From Loripinus fragilis (lineage: Eukaryota > Mollusca > Bivalvia > Lucinida > Lucinidae), in the NCBI GenBank assembly GCA_964019695.1, contig OZ026518.1, positions 85,431,950 through 85,495,949 on the forward strand: 64,000 nt of DNA, written 5' to 3'. This document shows, piece after piece, positions 13,009-26,062 of this stretch. The position numbers and the translations under genes were made by a program. Each line of letters begins with the position of its first letter. Positions within the stretch are counted from its first letter, which is position 1. The notes beneath the pieces are model-generated. The model had not been told where the DNA came from. It made no database searches and saw only the letters and a list, made by a program, of their open reading frames with translations.

Positions 13009-13975
13009 AAAAAAACTCATACATATCAGTCATTTAATCTGACATACATTCCTGAAAACGTCAAGGCTGGCAAAACTAAGGTTTTCAGAACAAACTGGTT
13101 TAATATCACGCAGGGCATGTGGATCAGAAATACAGTATTTGGTTATGAGGGAGATATAACGCATGAGTTGAACTCCATTGCGAAAACCATGTGGTTCTGG
13201 TGTAATACAAGATGTATCCACATTAGTGCAGCCTATGTCACAGGGAAAGATAATTGCAAAGCTGATGAGGAATCGAGGAAAGAAAACCAAGGTACAGTGT
13301 GGTCCTTGCATATTGACACATTCAAAACCGTTTATGAAATGTACCTAGACTTATCAGTTGACCTTTTCGCCTTACATCTCAATTATAAATTGGACAAATA
13401 TGTATGTCGTAGACCAGAACCAAATTAAGTAGCCATGAATTGCTCTGAATTGGGGTAAAGGTAATTTCTATATCTTTCGACCTTTCAGTCTGATGCCAAG
13501 AATACTACAAAAAGTGGAAGAAAAGGGAACATCAGCAGAACTAATTGCTCCTCTATGGCCTACCCAAAGCTGGTAGCCCAGCTTGCTGCGACTAGAAGTA
13601 GGACCATGTTATCATCTTCGGAACCCACAAAGGATACTTTCGCTCTCTCACAAGCCAGGAACTTTACATCCACTAAAGAAGATGAACTGTGGGTGTTTGT
13701 CATATCAGGGTTGCTCTCAGGAAGAGAGGCGTTCCAAAGCAGGCTAGGGACATTATCCTCAAGCCATGGCGTAACACCAAGAAAAAAAAAACAGTACCAT
13801 ACATACATTGCAAATTGGTTTGTGTCTTGCGAACAAAAGATTAATCAAATTCGACCCACAATCAACAATGTGTTGAAATTTCTGTTTGAATTATGTAGTA
13901 TAGTGACTTACAGCATATATACTACTCAACTAAAGTTTAGCAAGGATTTTAATTTGATGCCCCACTTTGAATGAA
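13009..13975 (+). pseudogene. DIRS-type retrotransposon relic (RNase H end plus tyrosine recombinase start)
   Basis: Three conceptual segments are seen. (1) 13,009-13,434: a pre-RT motif like AGKTKVFRTNWFNITQG, then IRNTVFGYEGDI, joined directly to the end of an RNase H region (HISAAYVTGKDNCKADEESR, then VDLFALHLNYKLDKYV). The RT core that normally lies between them is missing. (2) After a stop and frameshift, 13,445-13,740 reads NWGKGNFYIFRPFSLMPRIL and IAPLWPTQSW followed by an in-frame TAG, which is the DIRS linker ahead of the recombinase. (3) 13,750-13,975 reads DIILKPWRNT, then QYHTYIANWFVSCEQ and INNVLKFLFELC, resembling the N-terminal SAM-like domain of DIRS tyrosine recombinases. The catalytic R-H-R-Y part is absent. 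Frames change at least twice, so it is a dead copy. Family resemblance is from memory; class confidence is good. Confidence 0.8.
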
Positions 13976-14949
13976 CATGAAATATTTTATTTGATGTGAT
14001 CAACATGTATGGGGATTTTGAAATTTACGTTTTTTCGTGCCCGCTAGACAAAAGGTAATCTGGTTAGGTTTCAGTGGATTGACGGTTAAGATGATGTCAT
14101 GGGCTTGTAAAGGATACACGTCTACATTGGAATTCTAATGTAAAGCAAAAGGTTCTTAATGATGAAAAAAACGTTAAAAACATCAACGTTTGATACCCGT
14201 TTATGCCACGTTTTACCGTTCCATTATGACGTTAAGATGGTATTTTTCCACTTCTTGGCTTTTCAGCGAACTGAATCAAGCGGTCAAGTAATCTTTTTGA
14301 TGCTAGAGTGGCATAAGCATCCAGATAATTTATGTTAATTGATCCTTTGAAAACGTCTTCTTTAGATAGCGTTACCGCCTTCATTTATCCTCAACTTCAG
14401 ATTAACGTCACTTTTTATGAATTCAATACCCTGGGACAAAATTTTATAAACGTGCCTTACCCTTAATTGTCTCTCTTTTGGCATCCTCTTAAACACAAAA
14501 ACTCTTTCAATTAAGCATGCCTACACAACGAAAACAGTACTGTTTTTGACTTGTAAACGCAATTATAACAACGACGTTAGTTACTTTTGCTTCAAATGCT
14601 CAATGGAGATGACCTTTTATTTTTCCAGAATGGCTGAGTCGACCATGCTGGATATTAAAAGACTTTACAAACCGATGCTGTATCAATTTGGTATCGCCAA
14701 TAATGCAGTTGAAACACGCTTTTGACCCCTCTCTTGTTTAAATCCAATTTTCGTACACCAAATGCTTTCCTCAACTTAATCACATATCAAACCATCATTT
14801 CAGCAGATATTTTATAACTTCAAGCCATTTTCTCAAATAAAAATCAATTTTAATTTATCCACGCTAAACTTTTGTTGAGCAGTATAGGTCACTGGGCACA
14901 GCTCGGCCAGGGTTAAGCACCTTTCTCAAACTATGCGGTAACATTGACA
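13976..14949. other. Stretch without recognised feature
   Basis: No exon with convincing composition, no TIR pair and no tandem array was recognised by eye between the DIRS relic and the next element. Confidence 0.4.
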
Positions 14950-15764
14950 TATAGTGCGACCAGCTAACAGAGACTGGGCGTGTCAGACAGAGCGCTGTCA
15001 TACACTGTCAAATGAGACTAGTCTACAGTAAATCGGGTGTAATTGGTAGAGCAAAAATAGGGAAAACTGACCGATAACCCCTCCCCATCAGTAAAATGGA
15101 AAATGATTGTATGAATGATGTGACAAGATGTTGAAGTTTCTTGAATGGCCGGAATTACTTTTTCAAAGAGGGGCAGTGGTGTAAAAATTTGGCAAAAACT
15201 TCGTTTTTAGAAGTGAAATTGCGAATTTCTGAAATCAATTTGCAGCAACAGATACATGACACCAGCAAAGAAAGACTGAAAAAAAATTTATTGAGTCTTA
15301 TATAAGTCCACTTTGATTTTATTATGGTGTCAAAACCTGAACTTCAATGTCTTGATTTTTGGGTAAAAATCGGTTTTTTTTATAAATTTAAACACGGATT
15401 TTTGTAATCTGGCTGATAAAGTTTTAAAATATACGGTTGCTATTTAACCTGTTTCAAATTTGATGCTGAATTATTAAACCTACATATATCTCTGTGGTGT
15501 ATACTTAAAAACCCCACTAACATATTTTCGTTTTTACCAAAAATCTGGCATTTTGGTATTCAGCTATATTTGTGAAATGCACGTATTGCTATTACTTGTA
15601 TATATGGACATTGCCATATTAAGAAAATGAGGTAAATATAGTTAACATTTCAAATGGAAACAGCATTTATCATGTACTATGATATCAAAACAAGTACTGA
15701 CATAATAAAAAGAGGACCAAGTGACCCTAGATCGCTCACCTGAGTTTTGTTTTAAACGTATTAT

Positions 15765-17765
15765 CTATAGGTATCTTTTGGAAACTGGCCATGCTCCTGA
15801 TGACCTGTCGTGTGGTCCGTGTTCGGTAACAGAGTCATAATTGGAACATATTTAAATGTTGTTTACCAGCTGATGCTCAATTCACCAGTTTTGCACTTTA
15901 ACGGGAAGAATAAGAAGAAGAAGATGCTACATACCAAATATCAGTGCTCTAGGCCTGGTGGTTTCAGACAAGAACATTTGTTATGTTTTCACAATATGTA
16001 AGGCAATGTAAAAAGAAAGTATGACCAGGAAATGCCACACTCACACATTGCATACAAACCCACGGCACCGTGAGCAAGAGTCACAGAACAATAACAGTCT
16101 CATAAAATTTGTGACCCCCAGGACACTGCCATTTTGACCACAGAACCAGAAAAATGCAAAAACCGTAAAATTTGGCAATTCTCGAACTATGTAGATTTTT
16201 CTTGCATAAATGAACAAGATATGTTTGAAAATAGTGAATTCAGGAGATTTTGCAATGATTCTATTGCTTTAAGTGAGAAAAAATTGATTTTAGCGATTTC
16301 GTTTCTGCAACAATGGACCTAAGTCCAAATATCATAAAACTTAAAAATTCCATACAGAATGTTTATGACAGTCAATCAATACTAATAAATTGCATGATAA
16401 TGTGTGGAATTCATTTCTTACGAGTACAACAGTGAAAACCTGGATACAACAGCTGATTTAAGTAAATTTCATATATTTGCACAGATTTCAATGACACAAA
16501 GGTCCTAAGTCCATAGTCTAGGTTAAATAATGTATAAAATTAGTTTAGCGATTCCATTTGACAGGAAATAATGTCTTGCAAGCGAAATGATGTTATTTGA
16601 GGCTCAAAGTTTGAAAATTATGATTATAAGGCAATAAAACTTTGAAATAAAGCCAAATAAAAAATTATGGACTTAGGCCGTTTGATGCATAAACATCCAA
16701 TTTTGGACTTAGGACCTTTGTGTAAATTATATAATCCGATTTATTTCAACTTTTTATAGTGATTGGATGGTCAAACGGAGTTAATACGGTGCGGAAATGG
16801 TTTGTATACGTGAAAAAGAGGCTAACTCAATTTTGCCCAAAAGTGGACTAAAGCACCTTGTTGCTGTGACCCCTTCAATTTGAACAAACTTGGTAGAGTA
16901 CCACTTGGTGATGCTACAAATCAAATATTATGCCTTTTAGTATCTGACAAGAATGTGTTTTAATATGTTCTCTATATAAGCAATAAAACATTGATCCCCG
17001 AGGCGGCCTCATTTTCGGCTACAGGGCTATAATTTTCAACAAACTTATTAAGTCTACTAGATGATGCTTTATGCTTAATATAGACTCTAGGTTCTGTGGT
17101 TTCAGACTAGGATATTTTAAGTGTTCCATATATAAGCCTATGTAAAACATGTGACCCCAGGGTGGGGCCAGTTGGGCGCAAGGGCCACAATGTAGAGGTA
17201 TACTAGGTGATCCTACATAACAAATATCTATGCTCTATGCCTTGTGGTGTCAGACAAGAAGCTTTTCCCAATAGATTCTTAAAGTGAACGTCTGAGCTCG
17301 AAGGCGGATCCACTTAATAGTCCCTGTGCTCCAAATTGAATAAAATTGGTAGAGGCGTACTTAGTTAGGTGATGTTGCTTATCAAATATCGAGGTGCTAG
17401 GCATTGTCGTTTCAGACAAGATGGTTTGTTTTATGTTTTCCCAATATAAAAGTAAAGCAGAGGGCAAAACCCAGAAATCGATACAATCAAGTACCTCAAC
17501 TGACTCGAGACACAATATGGGAAAGTGAACACCACACACAAGAGAGCCAAGGATCAGCCATTTTCCAGCAGGTGATTACATGCCTATGTAAAATATGCCA
17601 CCTCCAGGAATGTGCCATTTACACCACAGGGCTATTATTTGTAAAAACCTTGGTGGGGGTCTACTAGGTTATGCTACATACCAACTATTAAGACTCTAGG
17701 CATTGTGGTTTCAAACAAGAAGATTTTTCATTTTGAAAATCTATTTTAGTCCATGTGACCTAGAT
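15765..17765. repeat. Degenerate tandem array inside the nested element
   Basis: A unit containing 'gtggtttcagacaagaa', 'tatgtaaaacatgtgacccc', 'aacaaacttggtagag' and 'gatgctacat' recurs with irregular 150-300-bp spacing (landmarks near 15,960, 16,870, 17,100, 17,250, 17,410 and 17,700). Units are strongly diverged. A short fragment of retroelement module B (aaacccacggcaccgtgagc) is embedded near 16,058. Frames in this stretch are repeat-derived. Confidence 0.7.
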
Positions 17766-18839
17766 ATGCAATGGACTAAGCTATTTGAACAATTATTTAA
17801 GAGGGTCATATAAGAACCATTCCTTTAAAGATTGGTAGTTTAGGAGGAGATTTGGGCATCATAAAACCATGGACAGCCAGTGTCCCAAATATGATCATTT
17901 ATACATCTCTTCCAAAACAGAATGCGTTACATGCTGTATATGCAGAGTTAAAAGGTCTACATTTTGGTTAAGGAGTGGTCATCACCAGACTATCTGCTAA
18001 GAATAAGATTATTTCATGTCTAAGTTTATTCCAATATCTCACCGAACTAGAGGGGCTCTAAGAGGGGACTTACCGCCTATATATGTTCCCAAAGATGAAT
18101 ATAATGAGTCACAATCTGTGAAAACCTGCCTTAATGACATTTAGGACTTTTTATGTAAAAGTCATTTGAAAAACACAAAAAATTAAGAAATTTGACATGT
18201 TAAAATATTGCCTTAAAACCTATTCAGGTGGATAGTAGAATAAAACCGACAAATATTTCTGATTAAAATTACTCGGTTTCATGCCATATGTTTCCATGGC
18301 AACAATTTTACTTTAGCAACTGTTAGAATTTTTAAAGTATGGTCAGTCGTTTTTCAGATCATGCAAACTTTAGGCAAAATGAATCAGTGTCATCTTTTCT
18401 CCGAATACCTTTGCACACATGCAAGGGATGATAAAAAAAAAGTATGTTAGCAAGAAATAGCATTTTTTTCATGCACCCGACAAACCCGCAAAACAGGAAG
18501 TTAATTTTAACGTCATTAGGAACGTCTTGACGTTTTCGACGTTGCAAGTTAAAGTTAAGACAGTGTATAGTTTCAAAAATCCATATATTTCCATGAATAA
18601 TGGAGATAACTTTATAAAACTTGCAAGATATGTTCTTTACACTTCGTGAAATAAATGTGTGTAATTAACTAAATTTTGACCACTTCGTCATTAAGGCTGG
18701 CTTTCACAGATTGTGGCTCAAATAGTTTATCAGAAAATAACTAAACCCTTTAAGGACCTCTTTATTACCCCTCGCATAGAACCTAGGAGAGTCATAAACA
18801 CATTAATGATTAGTACCACTTTGATGGTTTGAAAAGTAG

Positions 18840-19480
18840 GTTTCTAAGCAGTTTGACCTTGAACTTTGATACAAAGGTCATATCAGCAGTCAGAAGCTAT
18901 TATTTACAAAAGAACACCTCAGACAATCAGTGTGCAAAGTATGAACCATCTACAACAAAACATGTTAGAGATATTGTTTTACGGTCCATACAACCAGCTT
19001 CAAATTATTTTGAAAATTAAGGCTCAAATGTCATATTGGCAATTAATCTACAAAATATTAAACATACCACTGTTAGACAGATTCTAATTAACCTTTGACT
19101 CCAGGGCTATAGCGGTGATATGTAACATAGTTTGTAATTTACACACCATAATCAATAATTGTGCTAAGTATGAACACCCTTGGTCAAAAATGAAGGAGGA
19201 GTTCGCGTAACAAGCCATACTGATTGTAAGTATATTTGACATTGTCTTTTGACACCAAAGGCAAAGAGGTGATAAGAAACCTACACCCCATAGATAATCA
19301 TTGTGCCATATGTAAACACCCTAGGTCGTAGAAATGAAAGAGGAGTTCATGTTATGAGTCGTATTACAGATTTTGTCTTAATTTGACCTTGACCTTTAAC
19401 TCCAAGAGTATATTGATAATTTGAAATACCCATCATAGGCAAATATGAACATCGAGACATAAAGGTAAATGGCAAGTTTT
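18840..19480. repeat. Second degenerate array ('tttgaccttgacctttgactcc' type)
   Basis: About three to four units contain a 'ttgacctt..' start, an 'agaggtgata' block, 'ataatcaat.attgtgc.aagtatgaacaccc' and 'atgaa.gaggagttc' (landmarks near 18,855, 19,090, 19,240 and 19,385). Spacing is about 140-170 bp. It is non-coding and a common repeat type in bivalve DNA, from general recognition. Confidence 0.65.
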
Positions 19481-22400
19481 TGTTATAGCACTAACATAGA
19501 TACTCTTTAAAACAGATTTAGGAGGACAATTGGGTGATGCACAAACTTCATGCTGCTACTATTACCAATAGGCAAAACCTACTACTTTTTTAATTAGCTG
19601 TTGGATAAAAGACCATACTTGATTAGGAATGCGTTCAAATCGTACGCACTGAGAATATGTGTAAATTTAAGGGCAATAGATTAAAATAAATGTAATCATG
19701 GTACTAAACAATGATGTCGAAATGATAAATCGGTTACTTCCATTCTGCATATATATATGGATATGATGAAATTTACCTTCTGGTCGCGATAATCAAAATC
19801 AGGCTAATGTTACATCTGCAAAGTATAACAATCTTTAGAGCATTTCCTAAAATTTGAAGTGATTATCTTCGAAACTGATGATTATATGGATGTTAGAAAC
19901 AACATGTGTAATCAGGTTTGGAATGTGACGTCAAGAATGGCGTTAACCGTGTGATGACCTCAGAGTGTTGGTCTATATTCGTTTGTTGATTATTGCATAA
20001 GAATGTAGCGAATATAAAGTTTTCTCATGTCTTATACATGTAATAATGAAAGTGCAAATGAAGTTACATGAATTTATATCTTCTAGGTCGGATTATAGGT
20101 ATTTAAAATGGCCCACTTGTAGGTGTTGTGATCTGAGTGTTCACATGGAAACGGCCCATATAGAAAACTTTTAAAAAAAATAGTATAATCAGAAACTTTT
20201 GCTATTTTGATGGTATCAAAGTTTAAAAGCATGTTCATGGAAATATAAAGGCATGTAATGTTATTTTAAGTATTTTTCAAATGTCTCTTACGTAATAATT
20301 GCTTGGATGTCTTAAGATCCCTTTTGTCAGATCCGCATTCTTATTTATTACATTAAAATAGGCCTAACTGTTTTAATGCATGGCTTATTTGGTTAAATAT
20401 ACACCCCTACTGCTTTAAAATTTTGAAATATTTGTATTTTTGCATTTCTTTTCACCCAGCAAACTTTTGCTTATTTAAGATGCTATATATGATTCTTTGA
20501 ATGAGGGTGCCCTTCTTCGAAGCCTAATAAAGAGTCACTGCCCCTGTTTTGAAAAGTAATTCCAGTGGTTTCATAATGAACAGTTATAAAACTTTCCATT
20601 GATAAATCGCAATCCTATCTTACCAGTAGGGAGAGGTTCCACTTCAACTGAGCGACTTATAATTTGCCAGATTTTTCCTTGATCAAAAGGTTATTTAGAG
20701 AAAACATTGAAAAATATTCTTGTCAGAAAACAAAATGTCCAAAGTTTTGATATTTGGTATGTAACATAACCTAGTGGTACTCTACCGAGTTTGCTCAAAT
20801 TGTGGTTGTGTGGTCGAAATGTCCTCATCATGGATGTCACACAGTTTACATTGACTTATAAATTGAAACATACAAAATCTCCTGCGTTGAAACCACTAGG
20901 TCTAGATCCCTGATATCACCCAACGGATCATACTTAAATTTGCTCCAAATAGAGGTCTGGGGACACAAATGGCCCCACCAAGGGTTCACCAGAAGTATGG
21001 TCAGTTTTTAATAGATACATATAGATTAGAGGTTTTAAACAAAAACTCAGGTGAGCGATCCAGGGTCACTTGGCCCTCTTTTAGTGTGTGTCAATGCTTG
21101 ATATGATACCACAGAACATGATAAATGCTGTTTCCATTTGGTATGTTTACTATATGTACGTCATTTTCATAATATGACAATGCCCTGATATCTACGAAAT
21201 AGCAAAACATGCATTTCCCAAAATATACCTGAATATAAAAATGTCAGTTTTCGAGGCAAAATAAGAAAATATTTTGGCAGGTTTTATAAGTAAACACGAC
21301 AGGATATATGCAAGTTGAATAACGCAGCATCAAATTTAAAACAAGATAAATAAAAACTATAAATTTTAAAAACTTTACCTGTTCGATTACAAAAATTTGG
21401 ATTATTTTTTATAAAAATACTGATTTTCACTCAAAAATAAAGACATTTCATTTCTGACTTTGACTTCATAATAAAGCCAGGTCAGGATTATATAAAACTC
21501 AATGATCATTTTGAGTCTTTCTTTGCCGGTGTCGTGTATCTGTTGCTGAAATTCGCAATTTCACTTCAAAAAATGAAGTTTTTGCCAAATTTTAACACCA
21601 CTGCCCCTCTTTGAAAAAGTAATTCCGGCGATCCAAGAAACTTCAACATCTTGCCATATCATTCATGCAATCGTTTTCCATTTTACAGATGGGGCGGGGT
21701 TCCGCCTTAAATAAGCGACTTTTTGCCAGTTTTTTGTTCTACCAAATAGCCTACAGTATGTGCGCTTTACTCGTTCAACCAACTGAAGCGCAGACGACAA
21801 GGGTGACCAACTTTATACGTTAGCATGCCTGGTAAACGTTTATCTTAAGTATGCTGGGGACCTGCTGCATTTCATTTTCCGGAATGGATATGTTGTGAAA
21901 GTTTTTGGGGAGGGAAGGTTTGCACTTTCTTCAAATTCTGTCTGTATGCCAAAACTGGTTTGACTTTAAAGCCTGGTATAATGATAAATCACCAATTAGA
22001 ATTCAGTGGGACAATGGTTAAGTATCTGGATCCTAAGAAAAGGGCATACAAACATGAGATTTGGTCTTAACGCATATCCGAAAAAGCCTCTAATAATCGC
22101 TCATTATGTCGTGTCCAGAGAGACTAGATGTCTAAAAGTTGTTTGGAGTCTTCTTCAACTTGCATACTTTGTTGATGCGAGCAGCGAGAGTCCTGGCGAG
22201 GTCATGCGTACATGCAGGCTCGTCGGAGCCTTCGCCACACGCTGATGTAATAAGAACTATCATCTCGTGTGCTGACCAATTTATAGTATTAATTTTTCAG
22301 TGCGGACCATTATTTTATTTTCATATTCAGGTGTATAATTTGAATAGTTCAAATTTCGAAACATTGCTAGAGCGCATATATATATATAGACTAGTCAGTC

Positions 22401-22584
22401 TCCTTGTTATCCAAATTAATTTGAGATGCCTTTTTCTCACAATGGGCTAAAAACTACTACAGATATATACAGTTATACAGCTGTAAAGCGTTTCACGGGT
22501 GAATAAACACACTCTGTCTTACCGATTTTAACTGGTGTGTCTTTGCTAAGAACCGCCCAGTCTCTCTTAACTGGTCGGACTATA

Positions 22585-23200
22585 AATAGCTTTGAGGAAG
22601 TGACCAGATTTATGAAAGGTGCTTTTCTTGACCGACATGTTTAGGCTAGATATACCACAACTTAGTCAGTTGGTACTGTACTGAATTATCTTTGATCTTC
22701 AGAAGCTAAAACATTGCTTGAATTGTCTTGTAAATTAAGTATGCTTTTCTTGCTAGTCTCCGCGAAAATGCTAAACTCTACATTTAATAGAATTATCAGA
22801 TATCAAAATTGCAGAAGGGACATTGTTTCTTGCACCAAACCAACTATTGAAACAATCGAAACTAACTAGGGAAATATTTTGATACCATAACATTTAAACC
22901 TTATATTAAGGACGAAAATATGTGCATTGTAAAAAAATTGGCAAATTATATAGAAAGGACACAATATTTGAGGAAAACTTAGTATCTAAAAGTACATTTT
23001 GAGATGGGTGAAAATAGTTTTAGGAAAAGAAGGTATTGATCGAACGTTAGAAGCACATAGCACGAGGGCGGCATCTACATCGAAAGCAAAGTTAAGGGGT
23101 ATTCCTCTTGAAACAATCATGAAGGCAGCTTGATGGTCCAGTACTTCAGTCTTTGCTCGAATATGTATTGAATATATTAATAAACCTTAACATGAGAAAT
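22585..23200. other. Stretch without recognised feature
   Basis: No exon, TIR pair or array was recognised between the end of the TIR element and the start of the ~145-bp-unit array. Confidence 0.35.
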
Positions 23201-25580
23201 TATGAATGTAAGAGTCTCTTTTAGTAAGACAATCTGTATCACCTTAAGCTTGAAGAACCAATTTTGTACAATAAGTCAAACTTTATTTCAAGATGGCCCC
23301 TATGACTGCCATATCGGATGGCATGATGTCACCATTTTAACAAATCTTAATCTACCATATGACATGGTTTTCCAAACAAAATTACAACCAAAAGCTAAGT
23401 GAGTATGCCCTGATATATCCACAATTACATACTGCAGACCAACCCACAACACCACGAGGAAGAAACAAAAACAATTACAGCCCCAGGGCACCAAGAAGGC
23501 TATGAAATTAAAGCAACCAGCCCTCTCTTCCTCAGCGAAAGATGATTGTAAAACTAGAAGGGACGCAAAGTACTGCACAACAAAATAAGGGCCTGACATA
23601 AAAACCCACAAACAATTGGAGTCAAAAATAAACAATGAATCAACAACAGCAGAACCAACACCTTATATTAAAAAAGACAGTAGCCGAAGCAACTGGTGGG
23701 GCTTAAATTACGTATACTGACAAAATCTTCGCCGAAGATCCTGCTGTTGTAAAGACACAAAGTTTGTTTAGCTCGTGTGGAGGCTTTCTATCTTATGCAA
23801 CAGGCTCTCAACCCACAGCCTGTCAGAGCTATATTTGTCAAGCTATTTTAGAGAAAAAAGTAAAAAATCTTTTAGTTTAAATTGGCTGCCATAAAGCAGA
23901 CTTATTTGTAATGGTGACATCTACATCTGATATTCCATACAAAGTTCCAGCTTGATCTGACAATTAGGTGAGGATACACATAATTAAATGGGCCTCGTTG
24001 CGATAAAACCTGTCTTTGGGGGTTTGCCAACAACATAGGCGCAGTCTGATCAGCGCCTTTGTCATTCACTTTTTGGAAAGTTACATATGTACACTTACTA
24101 CAGGCGAAATCTCAATTCACTAGCTAGTCTCTGTAGCTGAGGAGACTGGTTTGAAACTCGCTTAGTTGGAAACCCCGAAGACAGTTTTTCTCGCGACGAG
24201 GCGCAAATTAAATTTAAGGATGGCCACCATGGCAGCCATACTGGATGTTTTGACGTCACTATTTGAATAAATCTGAATCACCGCAATGCCGCAGTTTCCC
24301 ACACTTAAAAAACTATTTCAGTTTAATATGACCAGCGGCTCAACAAGGACAACACCTAAAATCTATTTAAAGATGGCGTCTATAATTATTGTTGTGATTT
24401 GAAAGAATCTGAACCTACTTGATGACCTAATGTTACACCCAAAGTTGTAGATTAATATGGTAGGAGGTTCAGGAAAAATGCAACAATCATAATAGTTATC
24501 AGGGTGACCATATTGTTTGTTGTGACATCACTGTAAGAGCAAATCCTAACCTCATAATGTATTGATGTCTCACATAATATATCAGCATTCTACGACTACC
24601 CGAGTATTAGTTGAAAATATATTCTCAAGATGGCCACCGTTACAGGTTTTGTTGAAGTCCTGACTTCATCATTTGAATAAATCTGAACCTACCCTATGAC
24701 GTGAACTAACCTGCAGCACAATATGGAATGCAGTTTGGGAAAATAATTAGATGCTGTGGCGTTACCATTTAAATAAAACCAACCCGATGATCTGTTATAA
24801 AATACACAATTTCAGCTTGATCTGACATGTGGTTTGGCAATCAACTTAAATATATCTAAGATGGATGTAATCATTCTACCATTTCAAAAATATTTGTAAA
24901 ATATTTGTACCTATAAAGTGCCCTGAATTTCAACACAAAATTTCAGCCGAATCAAACAACGGTTAGGAGCAGAAGTCGACAATCTTTTTTTCAAGATGCC
25001 CACCATAGAAGCCATAGTGAATGTTATTACTTCATCATTTGAATTAATATGGGCCTACACGATGACCTGATGCTCTACACACAATTTTAGCCTGATAGAG
25101 AGAATGACAAGAGGATAAAAAAAAATATTTTTCAAGATAGCCACCATTATAGTCATTTTGGATGTCTGGAAGTCAACATTTCATAAAATCTGAACCAACT
25201 TGTGACCTGATATTCCGCACAAGATTTCAGAAAGATCTGGTTCAGGAAAAAACTGAAAAAAATATATTATCAAGATATCTACATGTATGGCGACCATATT
25301 AAATGATATGACGCCACAATTTTATAAAGTCTGAACCTTCAAGATGGTATAATGTTCAAAACAAAAATTTCAGCTAGCTATGACATACAATTCTACACAC
25401 AAATTGAAAGAATAACCCCGATGGCCATGCTGGCAGCCAAATTGGGTACCATGGCCTTATTATGCATTAAAATCTGACCACATTTGATGACCTGTTCCAC
25501 AAAAACTACAATTTGCTCTGACAAGTGGTTTGGGAAACAAATTAAAACATTTATTTCCAAGATGGCCAAAATAGCAGCGA
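23201..25580. repeat. Degenerate ~145-bp tandem array ('aagatggccaccat' units)
   Basis: Units carry 'caagatggccaccat.gcagccat.ttggatg', 'gacatcac.atttgaataaatctgaacc', 'gatgacctgatgt' and 'ttcagcttgatctgac'. Landmark 'aagatggc' or close variants occur near 23,291, 24,217, 24,371, 24,629, 24,995, 25,274, 25,420 and 25,560; adjacent units are about 130-160 bp apart. The array is interrupted at 23,398-23,760 by a minus-strand retroelement module and near 24,000-24,200 by other DNA. Detached units reappear at 26,700-26,990 and 30,760-30,920. Predicted peptides here are shadows. Confidence 0.8.
23398..23760 (-). repeat. Minus-strand copy of retroelement module B
   Basis: ctaagtgagtatgccctga, acatactgcagaccaaccca, gcaaccagccctctcttcct and atcttcgccgaagatcctgc are reverse complements of landmarks in 26,163-26,650 and 38,534-39,018. 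The copy interrupts the 145-bp array, so it is a later insertion or was carried within a unit. Confidence 0.8.
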
Positions 25581-26062
25581 TATTTTCCTCGCTCCCCTTC
25601 CTATGGTTTATATATATCTTATATATAGCTTATTCATTTTGCTAGAGTGTGTTCTAATGTTGATGATTTCAACAAAAGAAACTTATTTTAACTACTAAGC
25701 AATTAAACCAAGGTTATAGATATCATAAAATTCGAAAAGCATTTTCTAAATTCTACCACAGACACCCAGAGTTAATTGTTAAATACAACGTTGGGTTAAA
25801 AGCTCTTCTGCAGCAAGGCATATCAGAACCTATATTTTATGGTGATTTAATTTATAAATTCAAACGAATTGTTGGAGAACCTAATTTAAGTGATCAATTC
25901 AAAAAGATTGTAAAATGTTATATAAGGGTTATATATAACTTGGATATCATGCGACAGTCTGCATGACTGGTTTTAAACCCAATCACGGTTTACAGCTTTG
26001 GCTTCCTCTTTAATTGCACGATGGTGGGTCAGGCCTCAGACTCTATGACAGCTCTGACGTAA
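25580..26062 (+). pseudogene. Reverse-transcriptase-family retroelement ORF relic, C-terminal part
   Basis: Conceptual reading gives a YIS..LIHFARVCSNVDDFN block near 25,600-25,675. After a frameshift it continues NQGYRYHKIRKAFSKFYHRH, LIVKYNVGLKALLQQGISEP, FYGDLIYKFKRIVGEP and DQFKKIVKCYIRVIYNLDIM, an in-frame TGA at 25,964, and LVLNPITVYSFGFLFNCTMV to a TAA at 26,060-26,062. This arrangement is familiar as the C-terminal region of a reverse-transcriptase ORF seen widely in bivalve and cnidarian predicted proteins. I cannot assign its clade. No RT catalytic motif (YxDD) is in the window, so this is a 5'-truncated, broken copy. It starts exactly where the 145-bp array stops and is followed by its 3' module. 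Confidence 0.7.

Larger units (their letters stand above)
15044..21744. mobile_element. 6.7-kb long-TIR (foldback-like) element nested in the previous one
   Basis: Ends tggtagagcaaaaatagg and ttttttgttctacca are inverted. Inverted similarity continues about 0.7 kb inward: 15,150-15,760 pairs with 21,020-21,640, including gaggggcagtggtgt with caccactgcccctc, and gatcgctcacctgag with ctcaggtgagcgatc. AAT flanks both ends (15,041-15,043 and 21,745-21,747) and is single in the uninterrupted relative, giving a probable 3-bp target duplication. The interior is non-coding degenerate repeats. A third weak copy of the subterminal sequence lies near 20,500-20,680. Long TIRs plus internal repeats without a transposase resemble foldback elements; superfamily not assigned. 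Confidence 0.75.
14952..22582. mobile_element. ~0.9-kb TIR element (family of 31,761-32,748) split by a nested insertion
   Basis: The left end tagtgcgaccagctaacaga and right end ctcttaactggtcggacta are inverted copies of each other and match both ends of the element at 31,761. TA flanks both sides (14,950-14,951 and 22,583-22,584). Only 14,952-15,043 and 21,745-22,582 belong to this element. Compared with the uninterrupted copy (reverse orientation), they join as gggtgtaat + agcctacag. The body holds no transposase. Small frames at 22,006-22,450 are read from this element. Confidence 0.8.

Noticed and set aside
13560..13808. 82-residue minus-strand frame
   Set aside because: Antisense shadow of the DIRS recombinase linker on the plus strand.
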